Assembly: GCA_947503525.1 (NCBI GenBank)
Contig: CANNEA010000003.1
Coordinates: 248,001-312,000, forward strand
Source: an uncultured Carboxylicivirga sp.
GTDB taxonomy: Bacteria; Bacteroidota; Bacteroidia; Bacteroidales; Marinilabiliaceae
Direction: 5' to 3'
DNA length: 64,000 nucleotides
The translations under genes and the position numbers were made by a program. The stretch's first letter is position 1; each line of letters opens with the position of its first letter. Positions 44,901 to 51,428 of this stretch are shown here, in pieces. The notes under the pieces were generated by a model. The model made no database searches and was not told the origin of the DNA. It saw only the letters and a list, made by a program, of their open reading frames with translations.

Positions 44901-45049
44901 ACGCGCCGGGAAATGAAATACAAAGCCCTATGGCAAAAGTGATTCTCGGAGGTTTGCTGAGTTCAACATTATTGAATATGTACGTTATTCCGATCGTTTA
45001 TTATCTCATTAAGAAAAATGAAGTAAAGAAAGAAGGAGGTCGATTATGA
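41945..45049 (+). CDS. Heavy-metal RND efflux pump (CzcA/CusA type)
   Basis: A 1034-residue inner-membrane proton-driven transporter with 12 helices and two large periplasmic loops. The family mark near residue 390-411 is MSLGGMAIAIGSLVDDAIIDVEN. Asp403 and Glu410 match the proton-relay Asp408 and Glu415 of CzcA, but the first Asp of CzcA (Asp402) is Ala397 here. This places it outside the classic Zn/Co/Cd subgroup (HME1), nearer the AIG...VD type that also covers Cu/Ag pumps. Metal use is therefore open. The strong SD site, the adaptor 14 bases upstream and the 4-base overlap with the outer-membrane gene show a single operon. Confidence 0.94.
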   Translation: MLNKIIHFSLHNRLFVLLGACILMIGGIYTARNMDVDVFPDLTAPTVVVMTDAHGMAAEEVERLVTFPIETAVNGATDVRRVRSASSHGFSFVWVEFDWGTDVFKARQIVSEKLVTLSGQFPLGISQPVLAPQSSVMGEILFIGLQSDSTDMMTLRTIADWQLKPLLLATGGVSQVTIIGGDYKQYQVLADPYKMMQYDVSLEELSEVCSGISQNSTGGVIRQYGNEYVVRGIARSSDTDVLARTLIKHNEGLPIYVEDVAELKIGSAVKMGYASQNASPSVIISISKQPNTNTLELTRRIEANLSELAETLPADVIVDSSIFRQADFIETSVRNVQRALLEGGLFVVIILFLFLGSFRTTIISLLAIPLSLLGAIITLHYLNLNINTMSLGGMAIAIGSLVDDAIIDVENVYKRLRQNYRKPRKEREGVVTIVYEASKEIRSSILNATLIIIVAFVPLFFLSGMEGRMLRPLGIAYIVALFMSLIIAMTITPLLCRLLLSNDKYLSKKEKDSRVSRWMQKGYWHSLNWALEHKVGVLVVSGILFVISVVLMSSMGRSFLPEFNEGALTISAVSQPGVSLHESNRLGNLIEQELLSIPEVSSTARRTGRGELDEHSQTTNSAEVDVNFMLGDRPQEELMQEVRDKLANIPGIASTVGQPLGHRIDHMLSGTRANIAIKLYGQDLNELFRLGNQLSSSIQGVEGLVDVNVEQQTEVPQLQIKADRNKMAMYGISMREFNEFVDVAFAGEKLADIYEGQRSFDLILRFNKDYTETIDGVKSALIDTEDGKKVPLEQIAKITSSAGPGSISRENVQRKIVVSANVAGRDLHSVVNDIKTKVKANLSLPEGYRVEYGGQFESEAKASRTLLWTSILAICVIFLLLFQEFKNVPLAGIILLNLPLALIGGVLAIKVSSNIISIPAIIGFITLFGIATRNGILLISNYQQMNDLGSNLKERIKLGSIDRLNPILMTALTAALALIPLVINGNAPGNEIQSPMAKVILGGLLSSTLLNMYVIPIVYYLIKKNEVKKEGGRL
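45033..45040 (+). promoter_or_regulatory. Perfect Shine-Dalgarno site of the outer-membrane factor gene
   Basis: AAGGAGGT lies 5 bases before the ATG at 45046, inside the last codons of the pump gene. Confidence 0.7.
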
Positions 45050-46224
45050 TTAGACTTATAGCAATTGTCTGCTTTTTACCTTTTACTCTGCTCAAAGGAC
45101 AGAGCCAATTGGATGAATTATTTGCCAAAATTGAGACGAATAATAAAAGTTTAAAAACCCTTCGTTTGCAATTGGATGCTCAAAAAGTGCAAAATAGAGT
45201 AGGCTTAAATCCTGAGAATCCTCAAATGCAATATGTTCATCAGTGGGGTAAAACTGATCAGATGGGTACCAGACAGGAATTTAATGTGACACAAGGTTTT
45301 GATTTTCCAACAGCTTATATTCATCGAAATAGAATGTACAGAACATTGGATGAGAAAGCCGAGCGAGAATACCTGGCTGCCTACAATCAGGTGATGTTGC
45401 AGGCCGTTTCATTGGTTTATCAAATTGTATATCGAAATGCACTGGCAGCTGAATATCAAATTCGTTTGGATCATGCAGAAAGTATATCGGAGGCTTATCA
45501 TTCCAAATTAGAGTCAGGTGATATTAATATTATGAAACGCAATAAAGCTGATCTGAACTTGTTGAAATCACGTAATGATCTTCGAAACTTAAATGCGGAT
45601 AAAGAGGCCCTGCTCGAAAGACTAAAAGGAATTAATGGCGGAAATGTTGTGGCCTTGGATTTAATTGCGATCTCAATCAATAATTTACCAATTGATTTTG
45701 ATGCATGGTATAAGGAGCAATTACCTTTGATGCCAAGGCTAGCTGGTTTGGAAAGTGCACTGGAAGCCAATAGGCAGAAGGAACAATTAAATCGTGCTTT
45801 GTCTTTACCAAAATTATCAGCCGGTTATAGTTCCGAAAAAGGGATAACGGATGATTTTAAAGGTGTGAATGTTGGTTTATCCATTCCCTTATGGGAGAAT
45901 AAGAACAGTGTTAAACAAGTGCAATTGAATTCTTTAGCTATGGAGAACAATATTGCTGATCACCAATTACAGGCCTATCATGGTTTAAAGGCATTGTATA
46001 CTAAAGCAACACAGTTGCGTTTAATGCTTGACGATTATAACACTGCACTAAATAGTTTGAGCAACACCGGACTACTAAAAACGGCCTTAACAAGTGGTGA
46101 GATTTCGATTCTTGAGTATATGGTTGAGTTAGGTATTTATTACGAAGCTATTGAGAAGTATATTTCATTGCAAATGGAATATCAAACAACCGTGGCGCGC
46201 TTGAATTATTTTGATGTAAATTGA
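45046..46224 (+). CDS. TolC-family outer membrane factor (CzcC type)
   Basis: A 392-residue outer-membrane efflux channel with a signal peptide (FTLLKGQSQ). It consists of long amphipathic helices in two repeats, with LRLQLDAQKVQNRVGLNPENPQ, ITDDFKGVNVGLSIPLWENKN and YYEAIEKYISLQMEYQTTVARLNYF near the end, all common in CzcC-like proteins. It completes the tripartite pump. Its ATG overlaps the pump stop (ATGA), giving translational coupling in addition to the SD site. A terminator follows 22 bases downstream. Confidence 0.92.
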   Translation: MIRLIAIVCFLPFTLLKGQSQLDELFAKIETNNKSLKTLRLQLDAQKVQNRVGLNPENPQMQYVHQWGKTDQMGTRQEFNVTQGFDFPTAYIHRNRMYRTLDEKAEREYLAAYNQVMLQAVSLVYQIVYRNALAAEYQIRLDHAESISEAYHSKLESGDINIMKRNKADLNLLKSRNDLRNLNADKEALLERLKGINGGNVVALDLIAISINNLPIDFDAWYKEQLPLMPRLAGLESALEANRQKEQLNRALSLPKLSAGYSSEKGITDDFKGVNVGLSIPLWENKNSVKQVQLNSLAMENNIADHQLQAYHGLKALYTKATQLRLMLDDYNTALNSLSNTGLLKTALTSGEISILEYMVELGIYYEAIEKYISLQMEYQTTVARLNYFDVN

Positions 46225-46246
46225 GAGTGATTTAATAGAAAATTAG

Positions 46247-46282
46247 AAGGGCGGTCTCAACTCAAATGGAGCCGCCCTTTTT
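46247..46282 (+). terminator. Terminator of the metal-efflux operon
   Basis: AAGGGCGG (46247-46254) and CTC pair, with one bulged T, with GAGCCGCCCTT (46269-46279), followed by TTT. Confidence 0.88.
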
Positions 46283-46331
46283 GCTTATTTGAGTCATGAT
46301 TAAAGAGGTTTTAAACTAATCCCTTATCATG

Positions 46332-46379
46332 TGTGCAAAGAGTAGCTGATGTGGTAGAAAAAACAACTATCTTTGCACA
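46332..46379. promoter_or_regulatory. ABC-F promoter with flanking inverted repeat
   Basis: TAtcTTTG (46368-46375) matches the -7 consensus. TGTGCAAAGA (46332-46341) and TCTTTGCACA (46370-46379) are perfect 10-bp inverted arms 28 bases apart, the second overlapping the -7 element. Confidence 0.55.
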
Positions 46380-46393
46380 AATTTTTCTTAAGA

Positions 46394-48343
46394 ATGGTAT
46401 CAATACATCAGCTTACCGTCGATTTTGGCGGTTTCAAACTTTTTGAAGACGTTTCATTTTTGATTAACCCAAAGGATCGCATTGGTTTAATTGGTAAAAA
46501 TGGAGCGGGTAAATCTACTTTATTAAAGATTGTATCTGGTCTGATGGAACCAAGCAGTGGTTTAGTCACTAAACCAAAAGATTTCAAAATTGGATACCTC
46601 CCACAGCACATGAACTACACTGATACACGTAATGTGCTTGAAGAAGTAGAGCTGGCATTTGCAGAAATAAAGGAACTTGAAAAAGAAATAGCAGATATTA
46701 ATAATGAGATAGCTGAACGGACCGATTATGAGTCGGAGTCATATTTGAAATTGTTGGATCGTTTGAATGACAAAACCGAACGATTTAATATTATGGGAGG
46801 AAGTAACCATACCGCTCTGATCGAAACAACGCTTAAAGGTTTAGGATTCGAGCAGTCTGATTTTACTCGTAATACAGGAGAGTTCAGTGGTGGTTGGCGT
46901 ATGCGTATTGAGCTGGCCAAGATATTATTGGAGCAACCGGATATATTTCTACTGGATGAGCCAACCAACCATTTGGATATTGACTCAATACAGTGGCTTG
47001 AGGATTTCTTAAAGACATATAGTGGTGCTGTGGTGCTTATTTCACATGATAAAGCATTTCTGGATAATATCACCAAGCGAAGTATTGAAATATCACTGGG
47101 TAAGATATACGATTATAAAGCGAGCTATTCAAAGTTCATTGAGTTGCGTAAAGAACGACGTGAACAACAGATGAACGCCTTCAAGAATCAGCAAAAAAAG
47201 ATAGAGGATACTGAGAAGTTTATTGAGCGTTTTCGCTATAAAGCAACAAAGTCGGTCCAGGTACAGTCCAGGATTAAACAGCTTGAGAAAATTGATCGTA
47301 TAGAAGTTGATGAGTTTGATAATGCAGCTCTCAATATAAGATTTCCGGCAGCTCCCCGATCAGGTAATGTTGTGGTTAAAGGTGATGAGGTTTCAAAATC
47401 ATATGGTGATCTACTTGTATTAAATGAGGTTGATATCACCATTGAAAGGGGTGAAAAGGTAGCTTTTGTTGGTCGCAATGGAGAAGGAAAAACCACAATG
47501 GCCCGAATGATCATGAGCGAATTGGCTTATCAGGGTAAGTTGGATTTAGGGCATAATGTTAAAATTGGCTATTTTGCTCAGGATCAAGCTGAACGTTTAG
47601 ATGATTCACACACCGTGCTGGAAACAATTGATTTGGTTGCGGTAGGAGATATCAGAACTAAAATTCGGGATTTGCTTGGAGCCTTCATGTTTAGTGGTGA
47701 AACGGTTGATAAGAAGGTAAGTGTATTGTCGGGAGGAGAACGCACCCGATTGGCTATGGTCAAGTTATTGCTGGAGCCGGTTAACCTATTAATTCTGGAT
47801 GAGCCAACCAACCATTTGGATATGCGTTCGAAGGATATTCTGAAGAAGGCCTTGAGAGATTTTGAGGGAACGGTGATATTAGTATCTCACGATCGTGAAT
47901 TTTTAGATGGCCTGGTGGAAAAGGTATATGAGTTCCGTAATAAAAAGATAAGGGAGCATTTGGGTGGTATCTACTATTTTTTGGAAAAGAAAAAAATGGA
48001 GAGCCTGAATGACTTGAATAAAAATATAGCAGCTCAGAAAAAGGCTCAACCAAGTAACAAGGAAACCAAAGCCAAACTATCTTTTGAAGAACGAAAAGAA
48101 TTAAGCAAAAAGCTTAAAAAGGCTGAACGATTGGTTAAGGATTACGAAAGTTCCATTTCTAACTTGGAATCAGAATTAGAGAAGCTCACTGAATTAATGG
48201 CTATGCCGGAGAATTCGTCTGATGAGCAAATGTTTAAGGATTACCATAAGGTAGAGAAAGAGCTTGAAACCAGTATGGAGAATTGGGAAAGCTCTCAGCT
48301 AGAATTAGAAGAATTACAGCAGCAAAAAAGTGAATTAGATTAG
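46394..48343 (+). CDS. ABC-F family ATPase
   Basis: A 649-residue cytoplasmic protein with two ABC domains and no membrane part. The first domain has Walker A GKNGAGKSTL, signature FSGGWRMRIELA and Walker B LLDEPTNHLD; the second has GRNGEGKTTM, LSGGERTRLA and LILDEPTNHLD. A linker between them is rich in charged residues (FIERFRYKATKSVQVQSRIKQ), as in translation-linked ABC-F factors, and a C-terminal coiled coil (KKLKKAERLVKDYESSISNL) resembles the Uup class. The start is set at 46394 because the promoter covers the earlier ATG. It lies 2 bases from rlmB, supporting a ribosome role. Resistance function is not implied. Confidence 0.94.
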   Translation: MVSIHQLTVDFGGFKLFEDVSFLINPKDRIGLIGKNGAGKSTLLKIVSGLMEPSSGLVTKPKDFKIGYLPQHMNYTDTRNVLEEVELAFAEIKELEKEIADINNEIAERTDYESESYLKLLDRLNDKTERFNIMGGSNHTALIETTLKGLGFEQSDFTRNTGEFSGGWRMRIELAKILLEQPDIFLLDEPTNHLDIDSIQWLEDFLKTYSGAVVLISHDKAFLDNITKRSIEISLGKIYDYKASYSKFIELRKERREQQMNAFKNQQKKIEDTEKFIERFRYKATKSVQVQSRIKQLEKIDRIEVDEFDNAALNIRFPAAPRSGNVVVKGDEVSKSYGDLLVLNEVDITIERGEKVAFVGRNGEGKTTMARMIMSELAYQGKLDLGHNVKIGYFAQDQAERLDDSHTVLETIDLVAVGDIRTKIRDLLGAFMFSGETVDKKVSVLSGGERTRLAMVKLLLEPVNLLILDEPTNHLDMRSKDILKKALRDFEGTVILVSHDREFLDGLVEKVYEFRNKKIREHLGGIYYFLEKKKMESLNDLNKNIAAQKKAQPSNKETKAKLSFEERKELSKKLKKAERLVKDYESSISNLESELEKLTELMAMPENSSDEQMFKDYHKVEKELETSMENWESSQLELEELQQQKSELD

Positions 48344-48345
48344 AC

Positions 48346-49080
48346 ATGGCAAAAGAACAAATGGTATTTGGCATCAGAGCAGTAAGTGAAGCTTTAGCCG
48401 CAGGTAAAGAGATAGAGAAAGTATTCATTAAGAAAGGTCTTCAAGGTGAGCTGTTTCAGGGTTTTCTTGATGAGGTTAGAGCTAATGAAGTACCTTTTCA
48501 GTTTGTGCCAATCGAAAAACTAAATCGGATTACACGAAAGAACCATCAAGGCGTTATTGCCATGATTTCAGCAATTACTTACCAAAGTATTGAGCAATTA
48601 ATTCCAATGTTGTATGATGAAGGAAAAGATCCTTTTATTTTGGTACTTGATCATTTGACGGATGTCCGAAATTTTGGGGCGATTGCCAGAACAGCCGAAT
48701 GTGCTGGTGTTGATGCAATTGTTATACCCGAAAAAGGAGGAGCGCCTATTAATGCTGATGCGATAAAGACTTCTGCCGGAGCCTTGCATTCATTGCCGGT
48801 TTGTAGAGTGAATAATCTCGTTTTGACGGTTGAATTTCTAAAAAACAGTGGATTGAAAATGGTTGCAGCAACTGAAAAAGGAGCTGAAGATTACGACAAA
48901 GTAGATTACTCGGGTCCGGTTGCTTTAATTATGGGATCGGAAGATACCGGTATCTCATCTCAAGTACTTAAACTAGCAGATGTTAGAAGTCGTATTCCAA
49001 TTCTTGGTGAGATTCAATCACTTAATGTGTCGGTTGCAGCTGGAGTATTAATGTACGAAATTCTGAAAAGTAAGAAATAA
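48346..49080 (+). CDS. rlmB: 23S rRNA (guanosine-2'-O-)-methyltransferase RlmB
   Basis: A 244-residue SPOUT-class methyltransferase that methylates G2251 of 23S rRNA in the E. coli counterpart. The N-terminal substrate-binding part has VFGIRAVSEALAAGKEIEKVFI and NHQGVIAM. The knotted SAM-binding domain has LDHLTDVRNFGAIARTAECAGVDAIV, LIMGSEDTGIS and IPILGEIQSLNVSVAAGVLMYE, covering motifs 1 to 3. It follows the ABC-F gene after two bases and is translated in the same operon. Length matches family. Confidence 0.94.
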   Translation: MAKEQMVFGIRAVSEALAAGKEIEKVFIKKGLQGELFQGFLDEVRANEVPFQFVPIEKLNRITRKNHQGVIAMISAITYQSIEQLIPMLYDEGKDPFILVLDHLTDVRNFGAIARTAECAGVDAIVIPEKGGAPINADAIKTSAGALHSLPVCRVNNLVLTVEFLKNSGLKMVAATEKGAEDYDKVDYSGPVALIMGSEDTGISSQVLKLADVRSRIPILGEIQSLNVSVAAGVLMYEILKSKK

Positions 49081-49271
49081 AAAAAATAAAATATAACTTT
49101 TTGGAGTTGCTCTACCTGTAAACACTGTTAAAGAAGCAAGTTTATACGAAGTTTTTGGTGTAAGGTTTCATAACATTTATCTACATAAATTTGATTTTTC
49201 TCATAATCTTTCTAATTTCGAAAGGTTTTGCGATGATAAAAATCAGTTTTTTTTAATCAAAAACATCGTTT

Positions 49272-50333
49272 ATGATCCACAAGGAAAGAGTCCTAAAGGC
49301 GCTTAATAATGAGCAACCAGATCGAGTGCCTTTTTTTTATTGGGACGTACCCGAATTTGGTGTTAAGTTGATGAAACACCTCGGGTTAGAAAATCGAGAT
49401 CAATTACTCGAGTATTTGGATGTTGATTTCAGATGGGTGGAACCGGACTATGTTGGCGAGAATCTAGTAAAGGCAGGGGGAAAAGAAAAGACGGATATTT
49501 GGGGAGTAGGTTATTCAAGAGTTAAAAATGGAGATTTTGAATTCTGGGAAGCTACTAATTTTCCGTTAGAAGGAATTACCGATCCTGCTAAGCTTGATGA
49601 TTACAACTGGCCGACAACGGACCTGTTTGATTTTACAACCTTACCGTCTAAAATTGAAAAGTACAAAGACTATGCAATAATGACCGCTCCTGGTTATTCT
49701 TCACCTGGTCTTTTTCGCATTATTCAGCGTTTGCTGGGACGTGAAGCTTTTTTAGAGGTAATGATGTACCATCCTAAGTTTTTTGAGGCTTTGTCTCAAA
49801 AGATTGTTACTTTTTACACGGATTTTATTGCTAAGTTCTTTGAGAATGGCGGCGATAAAATTGATTTTATTAGGATTGCAGATGATTTTGGTACACAAAG
49901 TGGTTTGGCCATTAGTACTGAAATTTGGGAAAAGTACTGTAAACCCGCTATTGAGGCGTTTACCGAAATTCCGAAAAAGCATGGTGTACGTTTTTATATG
50001 CATTCATGTGGGGCAGTGCGTAAGCTATTGCCTGAGTTTATTAGTTTAGGTGCATGTATTCTTGATCCAATTCAAACCCGTGCCTCAGGTATGGAGCCAT
50101 CAGGATTGAAGGAAGATTTTGGAAATTACATTACCTTTTGTGGAGCACTTGATGAAGAGTTACTTCTAAGGCAGGGAACGCCTAATGAGGTGAAGAGTGG
50201 TGTATCGGAGCTATTGGATGTAATGGCACCCAACGGGGGATTTGTGTTAGGTCCATCACACAAGCTTAAAATCGAAACGCCGGTTGAAAATGTTGTTGCC
50301 ATGTATGAGGCAGCGAAAGAATGGAGATATTAG
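49272..50333 (+). CDS. Uroporphyrinogen decarboxylase-family methyltransferase
   Basis: A 353-residue TIM-barrel protein of the UroD superfamily, corrinoid/thiol methyltransferase branch rather than true HemE. The zinc site pattern His-x-Cys then Cys is present: MHSCGAVRKLLPEF near residue 242 and ITFCGALDEE about 50 residues later. True HemE has an N-terminal RxPVWxMRQAGR block that is lacking here; the start reads LKALNNEQPDRVPFFYWD. It may move methyl groups between a corrinoid protein and a thiol or act in O-demethylation, but no corrinoid-protein gene is adjacent. The 191 bases upstream show no clear promoter. Confidence 0.88.
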   Translation: MIHKERVLKALNNEQPDRVPFFYWDVPEFGVKLMKHLGLENRDQLLEYLDVDFRWVEPDYVGENLVKAGGKEKTDIWGVGYSRVKNGDFEFWEATNFPLEGITDPAKLDDYNWPTTDLFDFTTLPSKIEKYKDYAIMTAPGYSSPGLFRIIQRLLGREAFLEVMMYHPKFFEALSQKIVTFYTDFIAKFFENGGDKIDFIRIADDFGTQSGLAISTEIWEKYCKPAIEAFTEIPKKHGVRFYMHSCGAVRKLLPEFISLGACILDPIQTRASGMEPSGLKEDFGNYITFCGALDEELLLRQGTPNEVKSGVSELLDVMAPNGGFVLGPSHKLKIETPVENVVAMYEAAKEWRY

Positions 50334-50355
50334 TCATTGAATAATCGCTTAACTG

Positions 50356-50390
50356 AAAACCTTGCTTTCTGATGAAAGCAAGGTTTTTTT
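50356..50390 (+). terminator. Rho-independent terminator
   Basis: AAAACCTTGCTTTC (50356-50369) and GAAAGCAAGGTTTT (50374-50387) form a 14-bp stem, with more Ts after it. Confidence 0.92.
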
Positions 50391-50441
50391 ATTTCGCATT
50401 ATATTGTAGTTTCGTAATCAAATCTATTTAATGCCTAAATT

Positions 50442-51362
50442 ATGAAGAAAGTAGTATCGATTTTAAGCTTGGTGATATTGACGATGACAATATTGCCTTT
50501 AAGTTCACAAGCACAATTACGTTATAAGTTAAAAGTAGGCCAGAAGTATGGCTTAAAACAGAGCACCACTCAGGATATTGTTCAGAATATTCAAGGGATG
50601 AGTCAAACGATTAAAAATACCATAGGTGGAGATATTGGTATTACTATTAAATCGAAAGATGCAGGTGTTTATACTTCAGATATGGTTTTTGAAACACTTC
50701 TTTTTAAGATGGAAAGTACAATGTTTTCGATGAGTTATGACTCAACGGATGAAAATCAGGAAGAAAATGTTATTAGTAAGGCTTTTGATGCCATCGTGGG
50801 ATATAGCTTTAAAATGAAGTTTGATGAGTTGGGAAATATAATTGAAGTAACGGGTTTTGATGAATTGGCTAAAGTTATTGCTGAAAAATATGGTTCTGAT
50901 ACCAATTCACTTAACATGGCTCAGGAAAGTATTAAAGGACAGTTCAGCGATGAAAGTATGAAGCAAAATTTGCGTTCCATGCTTTTGGTTTATCCTAAGG
51001 AGAAATTAAGTATTGGTACTAACTGGTCAAACGAAGTACAGACTCAAGGAGCAATGCCTATGCTGAGTAAGTACAATTATAAAGTAAGTGCTTTAAATGG
51101 TTCTGTAGTTGAAATAAGTGGAACAGGCACAATGGCCACGGAAGAAGGGTTTAGTCAAGAACAAAATGGAATGACTCAACATTTCAATTTGTCAGGAAGC
51201 GTGAATTTAAATACTAGTATTGATGCGAAAACCGGATGGCCTAAGAAAATGACCCAAAATCAGGATGTTGAAGGTGTTGTGGCTGTTGAATCTCCGCAAT
51301 TGCCTGCTCCAATGGAAATTCCAATGACGATTAAAAGCAAGTCGACATTTGTAGCTTATTAA
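50442..51362 (+). CDS. Secreted DUF6263-like protein
   Basis: A 306-residue protein with a signal peptide (ILPLSSQAQ). It begins LRYKLKVGQKYGLKQSTTQDI, with conserved-looking blocks KMKFDELGNIIEVTGFDELA, LVYPKEKLSIGTNWSNEV and TSIDAKTGWPKKMTQNQDVEG. The whole is a beta-rich periplasmic protein, of a type I place in the DUF6263 group from memory. No catalytic residues are evident. It is monocistronic, convergent with the MORN fusion gene. Confidence 0.75.
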   Translation: MKKVVSILSLVILTMTILPLSSQAQLRYKLKVGQKYGLKQSTTQDIVQNIQGMSQTIKNTIGGDIGITIKSKDAGVYTSDMVFETLLFKMESTMFSMSYDSTDENQEENVISKAFDAIVGYSFKMKFDELGNIIEVTGFDELAKVIAEKYGSDTNSLNMAQESIKGQFSDESMKQNLRSMLLVYPKEKLSIGTNWSNEVQTQGAMPMLSKYNYKVSALNGSVVEISGTGTMATEEGFSQEQNGMTQHFNLSGSVNLNTSIDAKTGWPKKMTQNQDVEGVVAVESPQLPAPMEIPMTIKSKSTFVAY

Positions 51363-51370
51363 TTTGCATG

Positions 51371-51413
51371 TATTAGCCTACTAATTGAACACAATTCAAT
51401 TAGTAGGCTAATA
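51371..51413. terminator. Bidirectional terminator between convergent genes
   Basis: A 19-bp perfect stem (51371-51389 with 51395-51413) starts TATTAGCCTACTAATTGAA and has a CACAA loop. Confidence 0.88.
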
Positions 51414-51428
51414 AGTATAATTTAGTCT

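Noticed and set aside
1190-50333. Cysteate synthase plus UroD-type methyltransferase as a coenzyme M pathway
   Set aside because: The genes are 48 kb apart and no other coenzyme M genes are seen; sulfonolipid synthesis explains cysteate better in this phylum.
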